Origin: Kappaphycus alvarezii
Lineage: Eukaryota > Rhodophyta > Florideophyceae > Gigartinales > Solieriaceae
Assembly: GCA_002205965.3 (NCBI GenBank)
Contig: NADL03000748.1
Coordinates: 496,001 to 560,000, forward strand
Length of the DNA: 64,000 bases
Direction: 5' to 3'
Shown: positions 37,201-46,740 of the stretch, piece after piece
Position numbering within the stretch: position 1 is the stretch's first letter
Layout: each line of letters starts with the position of its first letter
Translations under genes and position numbers: made by a program
Notes under the pieces: model-generated
Seen by the model: the letters and a program-made list of their open reading frames with translations, nothing else
Told to the model about the DNA's origin: nothing
Database searches by the model: none

Positions 37201-37546
37201 AGAATTCAACCTCCCACAGCCGCTATCACCGCTTATTTCCTCATTGAAGCGCCTCCATCCTCTCTCATTACGTGGTTTTACCATTTCCTGTCCACCAACT
37301 ACCAGGGAAAAGTGAAAACAATTTGTTTCCCTTAAAAATATTTAAATTAAATTATTCAACGCTCACGATCAGGCACAATAAAATAATTCCAACTATCCTA
37401 CATTCATTATGCTCTAAAATACTTACGCATGTCTAATTTGATCGTTAACAGACACCCAAAGTGGACGGTTCAAAATATCATAGATCTACTGCAGACGAAA
37501 AACGAACACCAACCCATATTCATCTCTTTCAATATGTACTTGGACA
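31201..37546. other. AT-rich stretch without recognisable genes; left flank of element B
   Basis: No family match in the open frames (for example 34382-34711 and 34769-35104, both -). The only structural feature noted is the GC-rich inverted repeat at 33894-33932. Confidence 0.6.
33894..33932. repeat. 14-bp perfect inverted repeat, 11-nt loop
   Basis: GAACAGGGCAGTTC at 33894-33907 and its exact complement at 33919-33932, separated by 11 nt. The stem is GC-rich in an AT-rich neighbourhood. No oligo-T follows it, so it does not look like a terminator, and no open frame ends there. Confidence 0.9.
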
Positions 37547-37551
37547 GTTGC

Positions 37552-38067
37552 TGTTGTATTTCACTTCACAGACCTTACAGCTTTACACGAATTCACTGCA
37601 TATACTGTACTGTAGATTCAAACCACTGGTAACCTTGCAGCCAGGGCTACTAGGCACTTTGCTGTCATTAACTTTCCTTACAGTTCTGAACACAGCGTTT
37701 GACCCCATTGGTACACTTGGAATAGTTACGGGCGAGTTGCACACTGGGATATTACATCATTGCTTTACCAATCAAAAGTCGCCTTGCTATCCCATCCATC
37801 TGGACCAATGTACTTCTTACATCTTGTCAGAGTATGTCACTCTTGCCGACTACAATTCTGAAAGCGCTACTTACGATACCGTCAGGGCTGTTTTACGGGA
37901 ATACCTTTGAATTCGCTACTGTTAGACTGCATTTTCCTTTAGTTTGTAGCTATCTTCAGTTCTATATAAACCCTGGTTTGGAGCGGCCGGCTTTACCCAG
38001 CCAGCCTCAACCAAAGTTTCAACCACAGTTCTACCTTGATCTGCTCGTGTGCGCTTAACACCCCACA
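37552..38067 (+). repeat. 5' LTR of element B
   Basis: Begins TGTTGTATTTCAC and ends CACCCCACA. It differs from the 3' LTR by four single-base indels (near 37563, 37672, 37704 and 37796) that cancel in length. The TATA box is at 37963. Confidence 0.96.
37963..37970 (+). promoter_or_regulatory. TATA box in 5' LTR of element B
   Basis: TATATAAA followed by CCCTGG, identical to the block in element A's LTR. Transcription would start shortly downstream, making the rest of the LTR the R-U5 leader. Confidence 0.78.
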
Positions 38068-38070
38068 TCG

Positions 38071-38083
38071 TGGTAGCATCGCA
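38071..38083 (+). promoter_or_regulatory. Primer-binding site of element B
   Basis: TGGTAGCATCGCA, 3 nt after the LTR, identical to the site in element A. A GTAAGT (38085-38090) follows at once; element A also has GTAAGT downstream of its PBS, which could be a 5' splice site for a spliced ORF1 message. Confidence 0.86.
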
Positions 38084-38219
38084 AGTAAGTTGTGCCTTAT
38101 TGTGCGTTTTTCCAATCCGCCAGTTGGGAAAAATCTCTACTAGATTTATCTCAGCTGCCCGATTGCAAACAGAGACTAACATTGTGTTTTTCACTCTGAC
38201 CCTTACGCGGTAACCCACA

Positions 38220-38961
38220 GTGTCGTACAACAGGAAGTCAAAGGGCCGCCCTCCATCGCCGTCAGAGTACGACTCAGAAGACCTCGCCGACTTTCGTTCC
38301 CCGCCCACCTCGCCAATACTACCGATTGGCGAGGAAGAAGATCCAAGACCCGCTTCCTCCGTCGACTCCGAGAACCCCCATCGCCTTACTCAGCCCCGAG
38401 GAGCCCAAGACACCGACGCCGACTTGCCAAGATCTTGTCTTACCCCGAGCACTGTCAGTGGCATCTCCCTTGTTACGGTCGAAGAGCCTCGCACCCCTTT
38501 TCGCTCGTTCACCCTACCCACATCGACCAGTCTTCGATCCTTACCCCGGTCCCGAGGAAGCCGTCGCGTCCGACCGTCTCGAACCCGTCAAGGCCACCGA
38601 CAAGTTCAAGGGCTCCTCCGAGAAGGCTTCAAGTACTGCCGGACGCCGCCTGTGTGTCGATCCAAAGGGTGGTAAACCATCGAATCCGCAAGGCTAGGCC
38701 CTCGAAAAGGCCGCGGATGAACAAGAACCGAAGTCCTCTCCGTTCCATTGTCGTCATTGTCAAGTGACCTGCTCCGGTCGCGTTCAGTACTTCGAGCACC
38801 TCCGTTCCCGTCGTCACATCCGCCGTACAAGCAAGAAGGAGTACAAGTGCAAGGACTGCCGAATTGAGTTGTTCAGTGAACAAGATCTTGTCCGCCATCA
38901 GAACGGGGCTCAGCATCGACTCACAGTCAGGGTCACAATTAGTATCTTTATTTTCCATTAA
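38220..38961 (+). CDS. Element B ORF1: proline-rich protein with two U1/JAZ-type zinc fingers
   Basis: The extra ORF lies ahead of gag. It begins at GTG 38220, nine nt after an in-frame TAA, matching CTG in element A; no ATG is available. An N-terminal acidic/proline-rich region (RPPSPSEYDSEDLADF, TVEEPRTPFRS) leads to a basic stretch and then two fingers, CRHC...H-x5-H and CKDC...H-x5-H, both C-x2-C-x12-H-x5-H. This spacing is typical of U1C/JAZ (zf-met) fingers that bind RNA or dsRNA. As written, the frame shifts twice by one base (near 38545 and near 38730), each like a lost base; element A is continuous at both places. Standard chromoviruses carry only gag-pol, so the function is unknown. 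It might be an RNA-binding accessory protein, by inference. Confidence 0.78.
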
Positions 38962-39095
38962 AATTGCTTTTTTTGAGTAACAAAAAGGAAAATAGAGCAA
39001 TAAGTTCATTTCTCAATCGACTTCGCGTGTGTGTTGTGTTCACCCTTCCGCTGTGATTGCAAGCTTTCCTCTGCTGCCCCCAGATCCTTGTAGTA

Positions 39096-39115
39096 GGACT
39101 TACAATTGTAAGTCC
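39096..39115. repeat. Perfect 20-bp palindrome in element B
   Basis: GGACTTACAATTGTAAGTCC reads the same on both strands. It lies in the ORF1-gag spacer, 80 bp before the CRE-like motif. Confidence 0.93.
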
Positions 39116-39197
39116 GTATCGCCATCAGGACCTAGACAGGACAACCACCGCAAAGCAAGAATCGGAAGAAGGGCTACTATAACGCACCCGACGTGAC

Positions 39198-39205
39198 TGA
39201 CGTCA
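39198..39205. promoter_or_regulatory. CRE-like TGACGTCA
   Basis: A perfect palindromic bZIP half-site pair, with a second TTACGTCAG 13 nt on. Its place before gag suggests a possible internal promoter, but motif presence alone does not prove this. Confidence 0.3.
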
Positions 39206-39240
39206 ACCCTTACGTCAGAGAAGGAACTTTTTGTAAGTGC

Positions 39241-39309
39241 TCCTGGCGGATTTGAACCCGCGACCACTTCATCAGAGCTGCTTACACTTAACCACTAGGT
39301 CACCAGGAC
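39241..39309 (-). ncRNA. tRNA-like pseudogene
   Basis: On the minus strand, TCCTGG and CCAGGA pair as an acceptor stem, CCTAGTGGTTAAG looks like a D arm (A box), and CGGGTTCAAATCCG is a T arm/B box. One base is missing from the 3' side of the T stem (a normal stem would pair GCGGG with CCCGC), the D stem has a mismatch, and the anticodon arm does not form a 5-bp stem. No anticodon is therefore called. It may be a decayed tRNA, a tRNA-derived SINE head or an internal pol III promoter within element B. Confidence 0.5.
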
Positions 39310-39554
39310 CGAAATTTGAAGGTGCAAGGAGAGCCAATCAGGTTATAAATCACAATTTTTTCAAAAATCATTGTTGGCATTTTGCTGGAGGCTTCGCCTC
39401 GTGGGTAGTTAGTACAAGAACCATCTAGGAGACTCTCTGTTATTCAAGTGTTACAGAAATCGTGTACACGTATAGCCACGTGTGCACGTGTAAGTCGGAA
39501 ACTTCTCCAGATACCAGGACAAACACTGTTACAGCCTTTGTGAACCTAATCCCT

Positions 39555-40495
39555 ATGGATCAGCCGCAAGTCACCCTAGAGTCCCTTACGCAAATGGTGC
39601 TTCAGTTGCAGCAGAATCTTGAGCACGCCAATAACCAAATTGCGGCACACAGATCAGAGCTTTCTATTGCAGCGCAAAAGGTATCCTCCTTAGAATCTGA
39701 ACTCGTAAACGCCCGAAACCAGGCCAGTTCGTCAAATAATGCCCTAGTGGACAGTCAGGCTGGCCCAAAGAAAAACAAGCCAACTACATTCACTGGGAAA
39801 GGATCAATTGCTAGCTGGTGCGTTCAAATGGACAACTACCTCGGGGAAATGATGGCAATGGACCCCTACACATAGCACTCAGCTACTTGGCTGGAAATGC
39901 CCATGAATGGTGGATGGTCCACTTCAAGACAGAAGAAGGGAAAGGAATAAATTCCTGGCAGTCCCTGAAGGTTGCTTTGATCCAGCGTTTTGAAACGCTG
40001 AACAAAGAGAAGATCGCTCGAGACAAACTCGCCCGCTGGAAACAAGTCAAAGATGTTCCTACCTTCAACGAAGACTTCAACAAAATTATACTCGACATCC
40101 CCGATATTGGAGTTAAAGACCAGATAGATCGTTACTCTCGCGGTTTGAAGCCCTATATCTGGAAGGCGTTGTGCACCAAAGAATACGTCAACCTCTCCGA
40201 TCTAATGAAGGATGCTGAGCGAGTAGAGTCGGCCTATCGGCGTTCTGGACCCGGTAACCTACCAAAGTCTTCTGGAGGAAGGAATGGAAATGGAAGCTCT
40301 TTTGCTGGAACCAGCAGTCCTGTACCAATGGAAATTGGGAACGTAGAAGTGATACCGGGGCTAAAAAGAAACACTCCCAATTTACAGAAGCTTGACAAAG
40401 AAGAACGTGAAAGATGTATGCGCGAAGGTCTCTGTCTCAGGTGCAGACAGAAAGGACACATGGCCAAGAACTGCCCAAAAGCCCGGAGGAACTGA
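39555..40495 (+). CDS. Element B Gag
   Basis: The first ATG of the frame (39555) starts MDQPQVTLESL. Residues of roughly 1-65 are a coiled-coil-like heptad region (LQLQQNLEHANNQIAAHRSE). The capsid-type retrotransposon Gag domain follows (AHEWWMVHF, LIQRFETLNKEKIARDKL, YSRGLKPYIW), and it ends with a CCHC zinc knuckle, CLRCRQKGHMAKNC, that would package element RNA. Near 39866 the frame moves by one base (first part 39462-39875, second 39818-40495). The stop TGA at 40493 may itself come from a shift, because a neighbouring frame continues for about 18 codons (IEGPQSVPVIEEPLDNL). Confidence 0.9.
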
Positions 40496-40552
40496 TTGAA
40501 GGTCCCCAGTCAGTTCCAGTCATTGAAGAACCATTAGACAACCTGTGTTAGA

Positions 40553-41000
40553 CAAGAAACTCGGGAGTTATCATTGAATCAAACAAAAAGGTCCATTGTG
40601 TCCACCATCAGATCGAATGCAACGTTCATTGAAACATTTCCCCTGCATTCGAGAGAAATCACAAGGGCCTTCTCATTGTCAAGGGTACAATCTGGTGGAC
40701 CAGCAAAAATCCTCATAGACCCTGGTGGTGAGATCAACTTCTTGAGTGAATCGTTTTGCAAGAAACATCAAATAAAGACCCGAGATTCCAGAGAGCTTGC
40801 TGAAATGGCCAACGGTGCGGACCAGATACTTCAAGAATTGGTAAATGCTGTCATGTACATATAACTGCCTATACTGAACCTCTGTACTTTGCAGTAAGCC
40901 CATTGAAGCGTTATGATGCAATTCTTGGGAAAGAATGGTGCGCCTCGCATGGGGCAAAAATCAATTGTTTTAATAATGAGGTGAAAATCGAACATAAGGG
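40553..41000 (+). CDS. Element B protease
   Basis: Two overlapping frames hold the retropepsin-like domain: KILIDPGGEINFLSESFCKKH (40574-40864), then PLKRYDAILGKEWCASHGA (40903 on), the typical ILGMDWL-like second block. The active-site loop reads D-P-G-G where aspartic proteases normally have D-S/T-G-A; the DNA (GAC CCT GGT GGT, 40718) is not next to an obvious frameshift. A one-base loss near 40850 separates the two parts. Protease would cut Gag-Pol; whether the DPG version is active is doubtful. Confidence 0.72.
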
Positions 41001-42730
41001 AAATTCATTCATATTTATTGCTGATGATGCCGTAGTGAGTCCTTTTGTATCTTTCAATACCATAGTTAGTGATTTCGATGAGAAAAAAGAGTTATTTGCA
41101 GTTTTACTTAGACCGTTACATTCTAGTGAAACAAGAGCACCAGTATACCCTCGAGACATACAGAAGGTTTTGGAAACATTTGCTGACGTGTTTCCAAGAA
41201 ATCCCAAGAGGTTTGCCACCGAGAAGGAAACAAGACTTTGAAATAGAATTAAAGGAAGGAGCAGAACCACAAAAGAAAGGTCTCTATAGACTTTCTGACA
41301 AAGAAATGTCAGAACTCCGAAAACAGTTGGACGAACTACTAGAAGCTGAGTTTATAAGACCTAGTAAGAGCCCCTGGGAGCTCCTATCCTATTCGTGAGC
41401 AAGAAGGATGATAGTCTACGGATGTGTGTCGATTACAGAGCCTTAAACCGGCTTACTGTAAAAAACAGCTATCCCTTACCACGAATTGACGACATTTTCG
41501 ACCAGCTTAAAGGAGCAAAGTTCTTCAGCAAAATTGATCTTAGATCTGGGTATCACCAGATTAGACTACACGAAGATTCGATTCCATTTACCGCCTTCAG
41601 AACACGATACGGGCACTTTGAATTTCTTGTTCTGCCGTTTGGACTCACTAATGCGCCAGCAACTTTCATGAACCTAATGAATGACATTTTCAAGGATCAG
41701 CTCGACTTATTTGTGATCGTCTATCTGGATGATATCCTCATCTACAGTAAGACATGGAAGGATCACTTGGATCATATTCGAACTGTACTCGAAATCCTCA
41801 GAAAAGAAAAATTGTTTGGCAAATTATCTAAATGTGTCTTCGGAGTTACAGAAGTCGAGTACCTAGGACACATCATTTCTCAAAGTGGTATTTCTGTTGA
41901 TCCAAACAAGATAAGTGCAGTCATGGAATGGCCGATACCAAAGAATAAGCAACAAGTACAGTCTTTTCTTGGTTTTGTCAATTATTACCGGAGATTCATA
42001 AAAGGCTGTTCAATTCTTGCAAAACCTCTCACAGAATTGACGAAAAACGTGAATTTCCAATGGAGCCACACTCAAGATGATGCCTTCAAAGTACTCAAGC
42101 AAACACTTTGTAGCGCACCGGTTCTCAGAAATTTCGACGCCACACTGCCTATCTACGTAACCACAGATGCATCACAGTATGCAATTGGTGCAGTGCTGGA
42201 ACAGGAAGAATTAGGTTCTAAAAGGCCGGTCGCGTTTGCATCCAGGACTCTTAATGATGCGGAACAAAACTATGCGGCCCATGAAAGGGAACTTTTGGCC
42301 ATTGTAGATTCCCTCAAGTGGTGGAGATCATACCTTTATGGTAATTCATTCACCATTCACTCGGACCACTATCCCCTAAGATACCTAGAAACCCAAGAAA
42401 ACTTGTCCCCGAGACAAGTGAGATGGCTGGAAAGATTAGTTAATTTCGACTTCAAGATAATACCCATCTCAGGAAAATCAAATGTAGTGGCGGACGCACT
42501 ATCGAGGCAACCACAAGATGTGCCGTCACCTTATCAACGAAACAATTCATTACTTCAAGAAGTTATTACCAAGACATCCTCAGAATCCAATAACATTTCG
42601 ACCATATCATTCACAAACACTGAGTTAGTGGGGTTGGTAGAAGATTATGGTAGGGATGAGAACCTCAGAACCCATTACCAAGATCCTAAAGCTCCCTTTG
42701 AGCGTCGAGGGATGCTTCTACTTAAAACAA
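41001..42730 (+). CDS. Element B reverse transcriptase and RNase H
   Basis: The segment before 41395 holds [14 protein letters not shown] and [20 protein letters not shown], the usual lead-in to Ty3/gypsy RT. The main frame (41395-42810) has [34 protein letters not shown], the active-site box [13 protein letters not shown] (41722), [11 protein letters not shown], then RNase H with [30 protein letters not shown] and DALSRQ. Frame changes near 41200 (one extra base in a T run) and 41388 (GGGG read as GGG) interrupt it. The protein is about 80% like element A by eye where both exist. Confidence 0.93.
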
Positions 42731-44057
42731 GAAGATCTGTGTACCAGAAGGAAATTTCAGAGTCAAGCTCCTGCATGACTATCATTGCACTCCCAACACG
42801 GGACACCTAGGAATAAGCAAAACTATCAACAGAATATCACCAAAGTTTTATTGGAAAAATTTAAGATCGGATGTAATCCGATACATACGTTCCTGCCAAT
42901 GCCAGAGAACCAAAGCAACCAATCAGAAACCCGCAGGTCTTTTACAACCACTAGAACCACCGAAAACCAAATGGACCCACATAACCATGGATTTCATCAC
43001 ACCTCTCCCAAAGTCGAGAAATGGAAACAACGGCGTGTTAACAGTCGTTGACAGACTTTCTAAGATGATCAGAATAATACCAACGAAACCAAACACAGAT
43101 GCTCCTGAAACAGCACTGCTGTTCAAGAATCACGTATACCGAAATCATGGATTACCAGAGAATATCATATGTGACCGAGATCCCATCTTCATGAGCAAGT
43201 TTTGGACAAAACTTTTTGCTCTACTAGGAACAAAGATATCCCCCTCCTCTGCATACCACCCACAAACTGATGGACAATCGGAGATAATGAACAGGAAAAT
43301 AGAGGAAATGATCCGTGCTTTCGTTAGCTTCGACAAATCAGATTGGGATAATTTCCTGGTAGACTTTGAAGTTGCTTACAACTCCTCTGTGAATGTCACC
43401 ACAACTTTCTCACCATTTTTCCTCAATTACGGAATTCAACCACGAACAGTACCCTTAGATGTTTTAGCGTCAGACAATCCAGCGGCAGCAGGTTTTCTAA
43501 AACATATGCAAGAAGCATTAAGGAAAGCCCAGAATCAGATCCGAAAATCCAATGAGTCCACCGCAAAATATGTAAACAAGAAAAGAAGGCCGTCTACGTT
43601 CAAGATTGGTGATAAGGTTTGGCTATCAACAAAGAACTTATCACTTGAAGATGCGGCTGGATCACGCAAACTGAACCCAAAGTATTGTGGTCCCTTTGAA
43701 ATAACAGAGGACATTAACGGTGTAACTTACCGTCTGCAGTTATCTCAACCGATGATCGACAGAGGAATACATAATGCGTTCCACGCTAGCCTCTTGAAAC
43801 CGTTCTTTGAAGATGAATTCAACCGACAAATTCCACCACCGCCACCACTCCAATTTCAAGATGGACATGAGGAATACGAAGTTGAGTCTATACTCGCTCA
43901 TAAAAAAGAACGTGGAAAAAATAAATTCCTTGTCAAATGGAAAGGGTACGGAGATCATGAGAACTCGTGGCTTCCCGAATCATACCTCAAGAATTCACAA
44001 GAACTTTTGAATAAGTACAAGCAGAACCTCAAGAATCGGGGCGATTCTTCTCTGTAA
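42731..44057 (+). CDS. Element B integrase with chromodomain
   Basis: The zinc module reads [23 protein letters not shown] and RSCQCQ, with C-x-C in place of the usual C-x2-C; element A has the same. The catalytic core has [13 protein letters not shown] (first Asp), [13 protein letters not shown] (second Asp) and [18 protein letters not shown] (Glu). The C-terminal module ([22 protein letters not shown]) is followed by a chromodomain ([29 protein letters not shown]). The first about 85 codons lie in a frame without a long ORF call because of a base lost near 42725; from 42987 on the frame is uninterrupted to TAA 44055. Confidence 0.92.
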
Positions 44058-44067
44058 GGGGGAGTGA
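44056..44067 (+). promoter_or_regulatory. Polypurine tract of element B
   Basis: AAGGGGGAGTGA directly before the 3' LTR, overlapping the integrase TAA stop, as in element A. Confidence 0.88.
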
Positions 44068-44583
44068 TGTTGTATTTCATTCACAGACCTTACAGCTTTA
44101 CACGAATTCACTGCATATACTGTACTGTAGATTCAAACCACTGGTAACCTTGCAGCCAGGGCTACTAGGCACTTTGCTGTCATTACACTTTCCTTACAGT
44201 TCTGAACACAGCGTTTGACCCATTGGTACACTTGGAATAGTTACGGGCGAGTTGCACACTGGGATATTACATCATTGCTTTACCAATCAAAAGTCGCCTT
44301 GCTATCCCATGCCATCTGGACCAATGTACTTCTTACATCTTGTCAGAGTATGTCACTCTTGCCGACTACAATTCTGAAAGCGCTACTTACGATACCGTCA
44401 GGGCTGTTTTACGGGAATACCTTTGAATTCGCTACTGTTAGACTGCATTTTCCTTTAGTTTGTAGCTATCTTCAGTTCTATATAAACCCTGGTTTGGAGC
44501 GGCCGGCTTTACCCAGCCAGCCTCAACCAAAGTTTCAACCACAGTTCTACCTTGATCTGCTCGTGTGCGCTTAACACCCCACA
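44068..44583 (+). repeat. 3' LTR of element B
   Basis: 516 bp, same ends as the 5' LTR, followed by the GTTGC target duplication at 44584-44588. Confidence 0.96.
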
Positions 44584-44588
44584 GTTGC

Positions 44589-45800
44589 GCTACTTCACTG
44601 AAAGCACATGCCGGTATATCAATTTCCATGTCGATTGCTTCACTGCCGCAGCCCATGACCCCATAGACTGCCACTGGGTGATTCCAAGAACCTCCTTCGC
44701 GACCTTAAGCCAATAAAGAAAACGGAATAAAATTTTAACTAATCCCATATAACTCCCCCGATTCATCCTTACTAGCTACTTACAGCTATAAAAGCTTCGA
44801 ATCCCACACCTATGACCGAACGTCCATATCTATCCACATCCATGCCTGCTAAACCAGTGCCATAGCCCGGAACTCCTCAAATAAATCCACCCTTTCCTTG
44901 TCAACCTGGGAGGCCTAGTATGTCTACTTCACGAACGCTCTTCAACACACACTGTGGATTGCGCGCATCCTCTTCTGGATGAAACTCCTCCCATCTTCTT
45001 CCACCCCGCTACAAACAGAAAAACAATCTTCCGTCCGAAAGGAAACTAACACTGCTACCACTAAATTTCGAAAAGAAATAGGCATAAAGGAGCAATAAAT
45101 TCGCACTAACTATCACAAAGGCCAAATCCGAACCAATATAAAAATATTCAGAGTCCATTATTGCAGATATTTACTCAAAAAACTAGAGCGAATTCTTTCT
45201 CACCGCCAACCCCCGCCCTCAACATCATATATTCGCTAAATGGGAACTCACAATTGCGCTACGAGAATTTTTTCACCAATACCGACAGCTCACACCTCGG
45301 CCCCTGAATGAATCTTTGATATGCCCTAATTGTAATGTCTTCGCTGACTCCCAGTCAGTTATCAGGAGTATTCAGGATACCTCTATATTAATGAGCACTA
45401 TGAACTTGCAGTGCTTTAGGTACCTTACCGCAAGCAAACAACATTATAAAACCGCAAAAATAGTGCCGAAAGAACTTCTGATCACAATCTCGAAGGTTTT
45501 TCTCAGTAATTATCAAGATTTTCTAGTAAATAAGTATGACAGACACCCCAAATTTGCTCAAAATGGTCTTTTTCTAAACAACGTGACAATTTAGGTCGCA
45601 CATTCGAAGAAAGTCGGTGCAAGTGGGAATTCCACAGATGCAGTTCGGCGTGGAAGCCCGTTTATCGCTGCAAGGAAGGAGAAATATGGGCGAACGTGCG
45701 GGACTGACTGAAGAAAGGAGAATATTCAGTCTATATTTTTTCGGCTCTCGTTCAATCTTTAGAAGGAGAGTTAAACATGCAAAGCATGTCAGAATCGCAG
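44589..45800. other. No recognisable gene
   Basis: Right flank of element B. A short minus-strand frame stays open across the element B insertion site if the element and one target copy are ignored, but it has no recognised family. The frame at 45316-45594 (+) is unassigned. Confidence 0.45.
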
Positions 45801-46129
45801 CCTGAAAATGGCCGAAGGAGATGGCTCAGGTACACATTTCGGTGAAGTAACAAGTGAGCTCGAGGTCTTCGATTCCCTCAAGGAAGAAGCAAATATGAAG
45901 GAACCAGAATTTATTCATGCAATCGATATAGAATATTTTACAAACCACCCGGCAGCGTTCATGAGCAATACGGATCCAGACAGGAATAATTTTCGGCAGT
46001 GAGACGGAGTTCAAAATTTAAGCTTCGTCAGTACTCGTACGGCGGAAGAAAGAAGAAGACACAGGACCTAATAATGGTCGCATTATTGAAGGTGTGAATA
46101 TAGAATATTTCTATTACTCAAACCTTGCT

Positions 46130-46692
46130 TTTGAAAGGAGAACGGACCGACTGATTGGTTTTTGTTGTGACATTGGAGCATCTAAATCTGTCATCGGTCG
46201 GAAGGAGCTCCATCGTGTCACTGAATCTATAGTTGTTTGCTTGAAGGGTTTCTAACAGTCAAGAAACAGATTCCGTTTTGCCGATGCTGTATATGATTCT
46301 CTGGATATGGTGTCCATACTGATGTGTACTCCGCCACGGAAGCCCAAGTTACTCGTATCGATGGATTAGTTGAGGTAGAAATATCAGCCTTACTTGGGTT
46401 GGACATGTTCGATCGAGAATCAATAACTCCGTGCACCGTCTCCAACCGACTGATTAAGCGTTTGCCCGTGGAAAAGAATGGTGGTGAGTTCAAAATTTTT
46501 GACCAGTGGTACACAACTCTCCGAAGGTCTCTAAGTGGTCTCTTGTATGCTGAGATGAGTTTCCCTCATTCAATATATTTCACAAGGACACAGGTATCGA
46601 AAATTCATCGGCAGTTTTTTCATCCGTCTGCCGCGAAGCTTTTTAAGCTGATTCAAATAGCCCGTCCAGAACATGATACTCTAAACACGTAA
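46130..46692 (+). pseudogene. Copia protease and GAG-pre-integrase
   Basis: CCDIGASKSVIGRKELH (Asp codon at 46169) is the aspartic protease active site in D-x-G-A form. Downstream, LVEVEISALLGLDMF fits the second protease block, and KIHRQFFHPSAAKLFKLIQ is the histidine part of the GAG-pre-integrase zinc finger. The partner cysteines fall in the next frame near 46720 (ICIRC), so a shift lies between them. Confidence 0.72.
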
Positions 46693-46740
46693 ACTACAGT
46701 ACTGGAAGACATTTGCATTAGGTGCGATACTTAACAGAAA

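Larger units (their letters stand above)
38962..39554 (+). other. ORF1-gag spacer of element B
   Basis: About 590 bp without a coding frame. It holds a 20-bp palindrome (39096), a CRE-like TGACGTCA (39198), another ACGTCA (39212) and a tRNA-like block on the minus strand (39241-39309). It could contain an internal promoter, a splice acceptor or a small inserted element. Nothing comparable can be checked in element A, where the region is deleted. Confidence 0.6.
37552..44583 (+). mobile_element. Ty3/gypsy chromovirus element B, full length (7032 bp)
   Basis: LTRs of 516 bp at 37552-38067 and 44068-44583, TG..CA ends, target duplication GTTGC at 37547-37551 and 44584-44588. Order inside: primer-binding site, zinc-finger ORF1, a roughly 590-bp spacer, gag, protease, RT, RNase H, integrase, chromodomain, polypurine tract. 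All expected domains are present. The LTRs differ only by four one-base indels and no substitution. About nine one-base frame changes break the ORFs; some fall in homopolymers (TGGGGAGC reads TGGGAGC near 41388, AAAAA reads AAAA near 42725). The element may therefore be intact in the organism. It is the best model for the autonomous partner of element A. Confidence 0.96.

Noticed and set aside
38220..38767. Three overlapping ORFs as separate genes
   Set aside because: They are the three frames of one ORF1; comparison with element A shows the coding frame passing from one to the next.
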